The translations under genes and the position numbers were made by a program. From positions 1-45,756 of the forward strand of contig CAJXZV010000006.1 in assembly GCA_913063835.1 (NCBI GenBank): 45,756 nucleotides of DNA. The letters are read 5' to 3'. Positions within the stretch are counted from its first letter, which is position 1, and each line of letters begins with the position of its first letter. Below the pieces are notes generated by a model. The model had not been told where the DNA came from, did no database searches, and saw only the letters and a program-made list of their open reading frames with translations. This stretch comes from an uncultured Eubacteriales bacterium. Lineage in GTDB: Bacteria; Bacillota; Sulfobacillia; UBA995; UBA9673. Positions 34,262 to 42,525 of this stretch are shown in pieces.

Positions 34262-36052
34262 TTGCCGTCTTCTTCCTCAGCGTTCCTCCTGCGCGGCCGG
34301 GAAGAGTCACCTTGCGTCGGAGCCGTGCCGGAGCGGGGGTCGGCCGAGCGCTCGACGGCCTTCCCGCTGGAACGACTCACGGCCGTCCTCGCGCTGGCGG
34401 TGGGTGTCGGCGCCGGTCTGTTCGCCGTCCTCTTCCGGGAGATGATAGGGTGGGTCCAGGCCGTCCTCTTGGACGGGGTGGCGGCGCGCGGCGCTCTGTT
34501 CACCGTGCTCACCCCTGCGCTCGGCGGTCTTGTCGTCGGTCCCCTCATTCACTTCCTCGCACGCGAGGCCAAGGGCCACGGTGTGCCGGAGGTCATGGAG
34601 GCCGTCGCCCTGAAGGGCGGCCGCATCCGGCCGCGGGTGGTGGCGGTCAAGTCGGTCGCCTCGGCCATCACCATCGGCTCGGGGGGCTCGGTCGGCCGCG
34701 AGGGACCCATCGTCCAGATCGGGGCAGCCATCGGTTCGACCGTGGGACAGCTCTGCCGTCTTTCGGAGAAGCGGGTGAGACTCCTGGTGGGCTGTGGCGC
34801 GGCCGCCGGCATCGCCGCCACGTTCAACGCTCCGGTGGCCGGGGTCATCTTCGCCCTCGAACTCATCCTCAACCAGTTCACCGCGACCGCCTTCTACTAT
34901 CTGGTCATCGCCTCGGTCGCGGCCTCGGTCATAGGGCGGGCCGTCTTCGGCGACGCGCCGGCGTTCGTCGTGCCCCCCTATTCCATGGTGAACCCCTGGG
35001 AACTCCTCCTCTACGCCCTCTTGGGCGCCGCCGCTGCCCTTGTGGCCCGCCTTTTCATCACCGTCCTCTGTGCGGCCGAAGATGCGGCGGTCCGGGTCAG
35101 GCACGTCCCGGAATGGTCCAAGGCGGCCGTCGGCGGTCTTGTCGTCGGTTCCATCGCCGTCTTCTTGCCGCAGGTCCTAGGGGTCGGATACGAGGCCATC
35201 GAGGCCGTGCTGCACGGGGCGATGCCGCTGGCCCTGGCCGCCGGGTTGGTCCTGGCGAAGATGGCGGCCACGTCGGTCACCGTGGCCTCAGGGGGCTCAG
35301 GAGGTGTCTTCGCTCCCAGTCTCTTCATCGGGGCCATGCTGGGTGGGACCTTCGGTGGGCTGGCCCGTACCCTCTGGCCGCTCACGACCGCGGCTACCGG
35401 TGCCTACGCGCTGGTGGGCATGGGGGCGATGTTCGCCGGGGTCTCCCGTGCACCTATCACCGCCGTGTTGATCATGTTCGAACTCACGAGAGACTACCGC
35501 ATCATCCTGCCTTTGATGATCGCCTGTGTCATCTCGACGGCGGTCTCCGGCCGGCTCGGGCGCGACACCATCTACACCGTCAAGCTGAGGCGCCGGGGAG
35601 TGGACCTCAGGGCAGGCCGCGACGTGGGCGTCCTGGCCGGCCTGCGCGTGGCCGACGCCATGACCTCGCGTCTTGACACCGTGCAGACAGGGATGACCCT
35701 GCGGGACGTCGTGGCCCTCATGCAGGAGACGCGCCACAACGGCTTCCCCGTCGTCGACAGCGCCGGGCGGCTGGCCGGAGTCGTGACCCTCAGCGACGTC
35801 CGCAGGACGCCGATGCCCGGACGCCTGGAGACCAAGGTCGAAGATGTCATGTCCCGGGACCCGGTGACGGTCCTGCCGACCGACACCTTGGCCCAGGCCA
35901 TGCTGAAGATGACCGGCCGGGACCTCGGCCGCCTGCCGGTGGTCTCCCCGGAGGACCCGAAGCGCCCCGTCGGGATAATCACCCGGAGCGACGTTCTCCG
36001 GGCCTACAACCGCGGCCTCCTGGAGCGCGAAAGGGCCCAGGCGTCCGACTAG
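34262..36052 (+). CDS. ClC-family chloride channel/transporter with two CBS domains
   Basis: Product of 596 residues. After about 35 charged residues come roughly ten membrane segments with the ClC selectivity motifs: GSGGSVGREGP (gating Glu in REGP), GGSGGVFAPSLFIG, and a helix-N region VGMGAMFAGVSRAPITA. Residues from about 470 on form a CBS pair (VADAMTSRLDTV and VEDVMSRDPVTV), which bind adenine nucleotides in related proteins. The gating Glu suggests a Cl-/H+ exchanger or gated channel. TTG at 34262 was chosen because GAGGAGG lies 9 bases upstream; GTG/ATG at 34166/34169 fall inside a hairpin loop and give an unlikely N-terminus. Confidence 0.9.
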   Translation: MPSSSSAFLLRGREESPCVGAVPERGSAERSTAFPLERLTAVLALAVGVGAGLFAVLFREMIGWVQAVLLDGVAARGALFTVLTPALGGLVVGPLIHFLAREAKGHGVPEVMEAVALKGGRIRPRVVAVKSVASAITIGSGGSVGREGPIVQIGAAIGSTVGQLCRLSEKRVRLLVGCGAAAGIAATFNAPVAGVIFALELILNQFTATAFYYLVIASVAASVIGRAVFGDAPAFVVPPYSMVNPWELLLYALLGAAAALVARLFITVLCAAEDAAVRVRHVPEWSKAAVGGLVVGSIAVFLPQVLGVGYEAIEAVLHGAMPLALAAGLVLAKMAATSVTVASGGSGGVFAPSLFIGAMLGGTFGGLARTLWPLTTAATGAYALVGMGAMFAGVSRAPITAVLIMFELTRDYRIILPLMIACVISTAVSGRLGRDTIYTVKLRRRGVDLRAGRDVGVLAGLRVADAMTSRLDTVQTGMTLRDVVALMQETRHNGFPVVDSAGRLAGVVTLSDVRRTPMPGRLETKVEDVMSRDPVTVLPTDTLAQAMLKMTGRDLGRLPVVSPEDPKRPVGIITRSDVLRAYNRGLLERERAQASD

Positions 36053-36072
36053 CGGCGCGCCCCCGGCGCCTC

Positions 36073-36732
36073 CTACAGAAGCCTCACCCCGTTGATGACC
36101 AGCTCGAAATCGCAGCCGAGGAAGCTCGCGGCCCGGCGGCACAGGACCATCCGCGTTAGGAAAATTTCAAAATAATCCATAACGGGCGATATCTTCGTAT
36201 CAATCTTGATTTCCAGCGTGATGGCCTTGCGCCTGTCATCGACACGCAGGAACGAGTGTTCTGCGGCGTAATTGACCCTGTCGTGGATGTCGAAGGAGGC
36301 CATCTCCGGGTTGCGCACGCGGCTCCGGTGAACGTCGGACTTGTCGGCGAGAAGGAGCGCCGCGGCCAGGTTGTTCACCGGCACCCCCACGTCCTCACCG
36401 TGGTTCCCTATGGCCGCGACCACCATGGCCGTCTCCGACGGAGGCATCCCCAGCCGGTCGAGCACGCGCAGGGCCACGAGCCCGCCAATCTGCTCGTGGT
36501 TCTGGCGGCTGATGACGTTGCCGATGTCGTGAAGGTAGCCGGCGATGGCCGCCAGCTCCGCCTCGCGGCCGGGGTGCCCCAGCCGTTCAAGGATGTTGCG
36601 GGCGATGTTCGCGACCAGGGCCGCATGTCTCTGCCCGTGCTCGGTGTAGCCCATGGCCGCCAGGACCTCGTCACCGCCGCTGAGGTAGGCCTGGACCTCG
36701 GGGTCCTTCTTCACCTGCTCTAATGTTACCAA
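36073..36732 (-). CDS. HD-domain phosphohydrolase
   Basis: Product of 219 residues with HD-superfamily metal ligands: EHGQRHAALVA, then YLHDIGN (His-Asp pair near residue 68), HEQIGG and AIGNHGED. The C-terminal 60 residues (FLRVDDRRKAITLEIKID, FLTRMVLCRRAA) resemble the tail of predicted HD phosphohydrolases of unknown substrate in Clostridia. TTG at 36732 follows AGGAG by 7 bases. It converges on the ClC gene. Confidence 0.82.
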   Translation of the reverse strand: MVTLEQVKKDPEVQAYLSGGDEVLAAMGYTEHGQRHAALVANIARNILERLGHPGREAELAAIAGYLHDIGNVISRQNHEQIGGLVALRVLDRLGMPPSETAMVVAAIGNHGEDVGVPVNNLAAALLLADKSDVHRSRVRNPEMASFDIHDRVNYAAEHSFLRVDDRRKAITLEIKIDTKISPVMDYFEIFLTRMVLCRRAASFLGCDFELVINGVRLL

Positions 36733-36815
36733 GGATCTTCTCCTCTCCCCTGTCGAAGGGCCGAAGAGCCGCTGGACCCCCGGACGGGGCTTCCACCGGC
36801 TCTTAGGTCCCTGCC

Positions 36816-36831
36816 ACCGGCACAGGCCGGT
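36816..36831 (-). terminator. Small hairpin after trxA
   Basis: A 6-bp ACCGGC/GCCGGT stem with a 4-base loop lies 17 bases beyond the trxA stop. No T-run follows on the minus strand, so this is weak. Confidence 0.3.
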
Positions 36832-36847
36832 CGACCGCTTTCTATTC

Positions 36848-37180
36848 TTATAGCAGGGCGTCGATCTTACGCTCGAGGTCCTCTTTCGGCATGTAGCCGA
36901 CGAAGCGCTCGACCGCCTGCCCGTTCTTGAAAAGGATCAGCGTCGGGATGCCCATGACCTGGTACCTCTGGGCCGTCGCCGGGTTCTCGTCGACGTTGAC
37001 CTTGGCCACGGACAGGCGCCCCTCGTAATCCTTTGCCAGCTCCTCGACCACCGGGGCTATCATCCGGCACGGCCCGCACCAGGGGGCCCAAAAGTCCACC
37101 AGGACCGGGATGTCGCTCTCGAGGACCTCTCTGTCGAAGCTGTCATCCGTGACCGTCAGGAGTTCTCCGTCCTTCGTCAT
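36848..37180 (-). CDS. trxA: Thioredoxin
   Basis: Product of 110 residues with the active site WCGPC (Cys35, Cys38) in FWAPWCGPCRMIAP and the cis-Pro loop GIPTLILFKNG. It reduces cytoplasmic disulfides and is recycled by the TrxB encoded just upstream; the start overlaps the trxB stop (ATGA), so the pair is coupled. Confidence 0.97.
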   Translation of the reverse strand: MTKDGELLTVTDDSFDREVLESDIPVLVDFWAPWCGPCRMIAPVVEELAKDYEGRLSVAKVNVDENPATAQRYQVMGIPTLILFKNGQAVERFVGYMPKEDLERKIDALL

Positions 37181-38142
37181 CTGCCGTTCGTCCTCCTTCG
37201 CTGGTGCTCTTCCTCGGCGAGGTCCCTCTCCGCCGTCATGGCCGCGAGGGCCCCGTCGGCCGTGGCCGTGACCACCTGCCGGAGCTCCTTGGCCCTCACG
37301 TCCCCCGCCGCGTAGACCCCGGGAAGTCGGGTCCTCATCGCCCTGTCGGTGATGATGTAGCCGTTGCGGTCGAGGTCGACCTCCCCCTCAAGGAACCCCG
37401 TCTCCGGGTCGAGTCCGATGTAGATGAACACCCCGTCGACCTCGACCTTCTCGGGGGGACCGCCCGCGGGGCCGCGGACCGTCACCGCCCTCACGGCGTC
37501 GTCCCCCTCAATCTCGACAGGGATTCTTCCCATCATCGTCTCCACGTTCCCCAAGGCCAGAAGCCCCCTCACGAGCGCCGGCGCCGCCCGGAACCGGTCC
37601 CGCCGGTGGACGACGATGACCTTGGAGGCCAGCTTGGCGAGGAACGCCGCCTCGCTGACGGCCGAGTCGCCCCCGCCGATGACCATCACCCGCCGCCCTC
37701 GGAAGAACGGGCCGTCGCACGTGGCACAGTAGGACACGCCTCGGCCGAGCAGTCGCTCCTCACCCGGGATCCCCAGCCGGCGGGGACGGGCCCCCGTGGC
37801 GAGGACGACCCTCCGGGCCCTGTGCCCCGCGACCGTCTTCACGGGTGAACCCAGGTCCAGGTCCTTGCGCCCGGCTTCCCCGACGAGGAACTCCGCTCCA
37901 AGGCGGCGCGCCTGCTCGTACATCCTCGCCGCGAGTTCGGCGCCCTCGATCCCGTCGGGGAACCCGGGGTAGTTCTCGACACGGTGGGCGGTCGCCATCT
38001 GTCCGCCCATCTGTCCGCGCTCGATGACGGCCGTGTCAAGGCCGGCCCTGGCTCCGTAGATGGCCGCCGTCAGCCCGGCCGGCCCGCCCCCCACCACGAG
38101 CAGGTCCCACACACGCTCCTCGGAAGCTCCGTTCCGAGGCAA
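37177..38142 (-). CDS. trxB: Thioredoxin reductase
   Basis: Product of 321 residues, a flavoprotein reducing thioredoxin. It has the FAD motif LLVVGGGPAGLTAAIYGARAG, the redox pair in YCATCDGPFF, the NAD(P)-binding motif VMVIGGGDSAVSEAAF and a C-terminal GVYAAGDVR segment. TTG at 38142 has GGGAGG 8 bases upstream; GTG at 38166 lacks a site. It lies between csoR and trxA in one operon, so its level may respond to the CsoR-type regulator. Confidence 0.95.
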   Translation of the reverse strand: MPRNGASEERVWDLLVVGGGPAGLTAAIYGARAGLDTAVIERGQMGGQMATAHRVENYPGFPDGIEGAELAARMYEQARRLGAEFLVGEAGRKDLDLGSPVKTVAGHRARRVVLATGARPRRLGIPGEERLLGRGVSYCATCDGPFFRGRRVMVIGGGDSAVSEAAFLAKLASKVIVVHRRDRFRAAPALVRGLLALGNVETMMGRIPVEIEGDDAVRAVTVRGPAGGPPEKVEVDGVFIYIGLDPETGFLEGEVDLDRNGYIITDRAMRTRLPGVYAAGDVRAKELRQVVTATADGALAAMTAERDLAEEEHQRRRTNGR

Positions 38143-38162
38143 ACCCTTCACCTCCCGGTGAA

Positions 38163-38459
38163 TCACGAGAACTTCAAGAACATCTCCACCGCTTCCTTCG
38201 CCCTGGACACCCTGTCCTCAGGAGTGTCCGAACGCTCGTCCCGGAAGCATCTCTCCATGTGCAGAGCGATCATGAGCACTCCGACCCTGTTGACGGCCTC
38301 CCGGACGGCCGCCAACTGGACCAGGACCTCGGGGCAGCCGCGGCCCTCCTCTATCATCCTCTGCACTCCGCGGACCTGCCCCTCTATCCGCCGCAGTCTC
38401 CGGACGAGGTCGGCGTCTGTCACGAGCCGACCGTCGTGCGTCGGTCCGTCAGAGTCCAC
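38163..38459 (-). CDS. csoR: CsoR/FrmR-family metal-sensing repressor
   Basis: Product of 98 residues, a small all-helical DUF156 protein. RRIEGQVRGVQRMIEEG is the DNA-facing helix. The ligand set Cys42, His67 and Cys71 has exactly the spacing of the Cu(I) site in CsoR (C-x24-H-x3-C), which separates it from RcnR and CstR. GTG at 38459 follows GGGAAGGGA; the open frame further upstream runs across the operator and promoter. It heads the csoR-trxB-trxA operon and probably represses it, released by copper or a thiol-reactive signal. Confidence 0.88.
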   Translation of the reverse strand: MDSDGPTHDGRLVTDADLVRRLRRIEGQVRGVQRMIEEGRGCPEVLVQLAAVREAVNRVGVLMIALHMERCFRDERSDTPEDRVSRAKEAVEMFLKFS

Positions 38460-38497
38460 CGGCGTCCCTTCCCTCACGAGCCCCCACGGCTTGGATG

Positions 38498-38515
38498 GAT
38501 ACCCCCCTGGGTATC
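38498..38515 (-). promoter_or_regulatory. CsoR-type operator
   Basis: Perfect inverted repeat GATACCC-N4-GGGTATC. GC-rich dyads of the TACCC...GGGTA type are known targets of CsoR proteins. It sits 11 bases beyond the -10 box and 38 bases before the csoR start, where a bound repressor would block transcription. Confidence 0.75.
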
Positions 38516-38526
38516 TTCCCGCCCCA

Positions 38527-38555
38527 AGTCTACCCCTCCCGACCGCCGCCGTCAA
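38527..38555 (-). promoter_or_regulatory. SigA-type promoter of csoR-trxB-trxA
   Basis: On the minus strand TTGACG (38550-38555) and TAGACT (38527-38532) have a 17-base spacer. The operator begins directly downstream, supporting autoregulation. Confidence 0.7.
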
Positions 38556-38719
38556 GTCCGCGCATTCCCTCAGCTAGAATCTAACCCAACGGGTCCGGCT
38601 CTGTCAGACAGGAAGAACACCAAGTATGCCTCCGTGGTCGTCCCGCTGCCGGGAAGCGCTCGACTGCTGTTGCGCCCAGCGTCTTCATCGCCACGCGGTC
38701 CCACCCGGTGGGGCACCCT

Positions 38720-39012
38720 ATGAGGCACCTCGTGGTCTACTCCGACCGGGAGGTCCTCGACGGTCTCGCGTCGGTCAGCCTTTCGACCCTCGCCCGACGT
38801 CCGAGGGAGAGGAAGCGCTCCACCTTGAACCGGTCGTGCCGGACATTAGGCTCGCGGACAAGAAGCGAGACGTTGTCGGATTAGACCCGCATAATGGAGG
38901 GATTGGGAATCGGGACCAAGAAGCTTTCCGGTCATGCATGGACGAGTGGCTTATGTGCGCGGGTGGCCTTCCAGGAGGTGTACCATGTCGAATAGACCGC
39001 TGGTCTGGGTGA
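38720..39012 (+). pseudogene. Possible frameshifted small gene before the AAA+ gene
   Basis: ATG at 38720 follows GGTGGGG and opens MRHLVVYSDREVLDGLASVSL before turning Arg/Ser-rich and stopping at 38884. One base-shift near 38805 gives a more protein-like continuation (EGEEALHLEPVVPDIRLADK, then GLDPHNGGIGNRDQEAF) that ends at 39012, overlapping the AAA+ start by 28 bases. I read this as one gene of about 95 codons broken by a frameshift, real or an assembly error. I do not recognise a family. The rest of 38556-38719 shows nothing clear. Confidence 0.35.
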
Positions 39013-41255
39013 CCGGTGACTTGACCGTTGACTGGCAATGGATCGAGCCGGCTCCGGAGCAGCCCGCTCCCGATCTAGAAGGAGAAGGGTGGTGGGGTGA
39101 GCGTCATGTGAGCGTCTCCTCCTATCCAGGGGGAGCCGCTCTGCTAGGTCGTGTGCTTCAAGAGGTTTCTTCTTGTGACAACGAGTCGTTTGAGGTCAGC
39201 TATCCCGAGCCGCCTGAGTCCCCAACCCCGACCGACCAACATTACCATCATTCGTATATGTCATGCAAGAACTACAACAAGTCTAACCAGGCTGAATCTT
39301 CTCTTTGGCGCGTTGCCAAGCCCGGGGGAGTTGCCCGGGCCTGGGAAACGCCACAAGACAGTCGCGAGGAGGACAATTCAGACAAGGCGAAGGTCGTCGT
39401 GGTGAACGATGCGGGCTTGGGTTTCCGGGGGAAGGAGAAGGGGAGGTGGCCCGCCGCGGTACGGCGCCCGGGGAGCGAGGAGGAGGGACCATGGTTCGTG
39501 CTCAAGATGGCCCACCCAGTCGCCGAGGGCCACCTGTGGGAGCATCTTATCTGTAAGTGCCCCGAACGGCTCGTGGTCGTCGTGGCGGTCGACGCCCTCC
39601 GTTACGGAGATGTGCATATCAGCCGAGGGGTGTCCTGGGAGCAGACAGCCTCCGACGTACATTGGGAGTTGCTTCAAAACTCCAAGGCGAAGTCTCTGGC
39701 CTGCTGTGCTTATGTCGTAGTCTCTTTTCCGACCGTCGGAGCCTTCTTGCTGTCTCGGCGTCGTGCAGACTCTGACCCTAAGGAGATGAAGCCGGAGGGC
39801 CGAATTTTCTTCGACCCCGAGCATATCGAGGATACCTGGGCCGAAGTTCATCCCGGTAGCATGGTGGGATACACAACATGCATGGCGGCGGCCATCGCGT
39901 ACAAAATCGCCACCAGCGATCAAGTAGACATACACGTCATTTCCGATGGGGTTCAGGCCGGCCTTCGGGCACAGCGAGCCCTACACGAGAACGGATATGT
40001 GGAGAGAAGGCGAGGCGACACACTCGTGGGGCTGGCCCCACCCTATACGGCTGTCGCCAAGGCTATCCGGAAAGCTGTTTCGGAGTTGCAGTTCTCGTAC
40101 GCGGAGATGCCTGAACAGCAACCCAGGGAGCAGTCCTCGAAAGGGCAGTCCTCGAAGCAGTCCTCCAACGCGCGGCCGGGGTGGTGGACCATCCTGAAGG
40201 AACGGTATAAGGATGAGGAACAGGATAAGGAAGATGCGCTTTTGCGTGTGGCCACGGAGATCGTGCAGGAGGGACCCGAGGAAGCACTCAAGCACGTTCC
40301 GCTGGCCCGGTTCGAGCGACTCGTCACCGTAGATAGGCGCGAGATAGAAGGGTACCGGAATGTGCGTCGGCTGATCGTCGACTACCTCCAGCGGCGTACC
40401 GCCACGGTCCCTCTATCCATCGCCGTTCTCGGACCACCCGGCGCTGGTAAGTCCTTTGGTGTGCGTCAGGTAGCGCGCTCCGTATCCAAAGACATAAGAA
40501 TCATCGAATTCAACATAGCCCAATGGACCGACCCGGAGGAACTCTACGAGGCTCTGCAACAGGTTCGAGACGAAGCCCTGTCAGGGAAGATACCTCTCGT
40601 GCTGTGGGATGAGTTTGACTGTAACCTCGGAAACGTCAAGCTGGGGTGGCTGAAGTACTTCCTTGCACCTATGCAGGACGGGTACTTCCAGCGGGGCGGA
40701 CACCGCCATCCTCTCGGGAGATCCATCTTCGTCTTCGTTGGAGGCCAATTCTCTTCCATGAAGGAGCTGGAAGAAGAGTCATCACGGTCAGATTCGTCAA
40801 ATGCAGGAGGTTCAAAGGTAAGAGACTTTGTCAGCCGCCTTAAGGGCTACGTGGACGTGATCGGTCCCGACCCCATCCCCGCTACCAAGAGCTCCTCCGA
40901 ACATGAAGAAGATAGGGGTGATAGGGAAGATAAGGAGTACGTCCTCAGACGTGCTCTCGTCCTCAGGAACATCCTGGAGTACCATGCCCCACACCTGTTT
41001 TCAAAACGTGACAGCAAAGACCTCCCCATAGCCCCCGGGGTCCTGAACGCCTTCTTGTCCATCCCCGAGTACAAGCACGGCACCCGCTCAATGGAAGCCA
41101 TAGTAACGATGAGCCTTCTGGCCGGGAGGAAGCGGTTCGAGCGTTCGTGCCTGCCGGCTGAAGCCCAGCTCGACCTTCATGTGGACGGTAAGGAGTTCCT
41201 GAAGCTGGCGCAGAACCCGGCGGTGGGCACGCCGGCAGAGAAGACCTCCTGTTGA
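38985..41255 (+). CDS. Large two-part protein: possible PfkB-like N-terminal region plus AAA+ ATPase
   Basis: Product of 756 residues. ATG at 38985 has AGGAGG 6 bases upstream. Residues 1-320 carry VWVTGDLTVDW, PGGAALLGRVL, VVVVNDAGLGFRG (137-149), WFVLKMAHPVAEGHLWEHL (170-188) and ERLVVVVAVDALR (194-206). The alternation of strands and glycines hints at a ribokinase/PfkB-like fold; its usual GAGD motif is not evident, so this is inference. A Ser/Gln linker lies near 380-400. Residues about 400-720 are an AAA+ module: Walker A GPPGAGKS (483-490) and Walker B VLWDEFD (Asp542-Glu543). The gene is clearly less GC-rich than its neighbours, with many A/T-ending codons, pointing to horizontal transfer. 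It has no membrane segment. A regulatory or defence ATPase is possible; function is unknown. Confidence 0.85.
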   Translation: MSNRPLVWVTGDLTVDWQWIEPAPEQPAPDLEGEGWWGERHVSVSSYPGGAALLGRVLQEVSSCDNESFEVSYPEPPESPTPTDQHYHHSYMSCKNYNKSNQAESSLWRVAKPGGVARAWETPQDSREEDNSDKAKVVVVNDAGLGFRGKEKGRWPAAVRRPGSEEEGPWFVLKMAHPVAEGHLWEHLICKCPERLVVVVAVDALRYGDVHISRGVSWEQTASDVHWELLQNSKAKSLACCAYVVVSFPTVGAFLLSRRRADSDPKEMKPEGRIFFDPEHIEDTWAEVHPGSMVGYTTCMAAAIAYKIATSDQVDIHVISDGVQAGLRAQRALHENGYVERRRGDTLVGLAPPYTAVAKAIRKAVSELQFSYAEMPEQQPREQSSKGQSSKQSSNARPGWWTILKERYKDEEQDKEDALLRVATEIVQEGPEEALKHVPLARFERLVTVDRREIEGYRNVRRLIVDYLQRRTATVPLSIAVLGPPGAGKSFGVRQVARSVSKDIRIIEFNIAQWTDPEELYEALQQVRDEALSGKIPLVLWDEFDCNLGNVKLGWLKYFLAPMQDGYFQRGGHRHPLGRSIFVFVGGQFSSMKELEEESSRSDSSNAGGSKVRDFVSRLKGYVDVIGPDPIPATKSSSEHEEDRGDREDKEYVLRRALVLRNILEYHAPHLFSKRDSKDLPIAPGVLNAFLSIPEYKHGTRSMEAIVTMSLLAGRKRFERSCLPAEAQLDLHVDGKEFLKLAQNPAVGTPAEKTSC

Positions 41256-41287
41256 CTCCGAGCCGGACCCCGCGGCCCCGTCTGTGG

Positions 41288-41581
41288 TCAGGATGACGAC
41301 CCTCGAGCCCTCCACCAGGATGGCTGAGGTGACGAAGATGCCCTCCTTGAGTCCCGCCTGCTCCCGGAGCGATTCCAATGGCGACCATCTGCTATCGACT
41401 CGACCATCCCGAACGTCTCGCTCACGAGGTTGCCGTTCTCGTCGAGCTCCCGGATGACCACCCGTGCAGCCCTTTCCTTTTCGACAGGCTCACCTTCCCC
41501 GTCGAGGTAGTAAACCTCAGCGACTACGCCCCCGCCGGGCGTCTTCGCGCCGTCCTTCGGCCGATGGACCTCCTTTGTCAT
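41288..41581 (-). pseudogene. Small gene, probably frameshifted, at the edge of the AT-richer block
   Basis: ATG at 41581 follows GGAG by 8 bases and opens MTKEVHRPKDGAKT, then an acidic/hydrophobic stretch (VVAEVYYLDGEGEPVEKE, ARVVIRELDENGNLVSETFG). After about 41390 this frame becomes Arg/Ser-rich, whereas a neighbouring frame reads LESLREQAGLKEGIFVTSA and ILVEGSRVVILTTDGA, then runs into the antisense of the AAA+ gene with no proper end. It looks like one gene with a frameshift and perhaps a lost 3' end. Family not recognised. It lies 119 bases after gatD on the same strand. Confidence 0.4.
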
Positions 41582-41700
41582 GACGTCATCTCCTGCTCCA
41601 TGGGCCTGGTGCGAGGTGACAACCCGGCCCGTCAGCCTGCGCCTGTGTGTAGAGTGCTTGGCGGCAACGCCTGGGAAATCCTCTACGGGTGAGCGGAGAC

Positions 41701-42525
41701 TCACCTCGACCCCCGGCGGCTGCCGAGCCGGCCTCCGACGACGGCCCTGAGGCGCCTCCTCCTGACAGGGGTGCGGTGCCGCCGGGCGACCTCCACCGCG
41801 TGCGCCACGGCCGCGGCGTGGGCCTCGGTCTCCACCCGGTCGTCCAGGGGCGGGAGGGTGACGCCCTCCCCGTAGCGGCGGACGACGGCCCGCCGGATGA
41901 GCCAGTCGGCGAGCCACGGGTTCTTGGGCAGCACAGACCCGTGAAGATAGGTGCCGACGACGTTGCGGTACACGGCCCCCTCCGTCCCGTCCTCCCCGTT
42001 GTTGCCATGGCCCACCAGGACCTCCGCCAGAGGCCTCACCCCCGGCCCGAGATAGGTGCGGCCCGAGTGGTTCTCAAAACCGACCAGGGTCCGGGTCTCC
42101 TGGCCGGCGAGCAAGCTCCCGGCGACAACGTTCCCGATCATCCTCTTCCTCCCGGCACGGGTCTCCACGTCGAGGATTCCTATGCCGGGCAGGCGCTCCC
42201 CCGTCCCGGTCTCGTAGAACCGTCCCAGGAGCTGGTAGCCGCCGCAGATGGCCAGGAAGGGGACCCCGTCCTCCACGGCCTCGGCCAGGGCCCCTCCCTT
42301 GACCCGCTGGAAGTCCTCACAGATGAGCCTCTGCTCCTTGTCCTGGCCCCCACCCATGAAGAGGATGTCGAAGGCGGTGAAATCCACCGCCTCTCCCAGC
42401 CCGACCGCGGTGAGGCCGACCTCGATGCCCCGCCACTCGGCCCGCCGGCTCAAGGCGATGACGTTCCCGCGGTCCCCGTAGAGGTTCATGAGGTCCGGAT
42501 AGAGGTGGCAGATCTCCAGCCTCAG
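41701..42525 (-). CDS. gatD: Lipid II glutaminase subunit GatD, apparent CTG start
   Basis: Product of 274 residues, a class I glutamine amidotransferase of the CobB/CobQ type. It begins LEICHLYPDLMNLYGDRGN as GatD proteins do, with FMGGGQDKEQ, nucleophile Cys94 in LAICGGYQLLG and catalytic His195 in GTYLHG. It supplies ammonia to MurT, which amidates D-Glu of lipid II. No ATG, GTG or TTG lies near the expected start; CTG at 42525 is in place, 5 bases after GGCGGAG, and overlaps the murT stop (CTGA). The C-terminal 35 residues are Arg-rich. Confidence 0.87.
   Translation of the reverse strand: MRLEICHLYPDLMNLYGDRGNVIALSRRAEWRGIEVGLTAVGLGEAVDFTAFDILFMGGGQDKEQRLICEDFQRVKGGALAEAVEDGVPFLAICGGYQLLGRFYETGTGERLPGIGILDVETRAGRKRMIGNVVAGSLLAGQETRTLVGFENHSGRTYLGPGVRPLAEVLVGHGNNGEDGTEGAVYRNVVGTYLHGSVLPKNPWLADWLIRRAVVRRYGEGVTLPPLDDRVETEAHAAAVAHAVEVARRHRTPVRRRRLRAVVGGRLGSRRGSR

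Noticed and set aside
36116-36180. AT-rich patch as an intergenic promoter
   Set aside because: It lies within the HD-domain coding frame and encodes a continuous conserved-looking segment.
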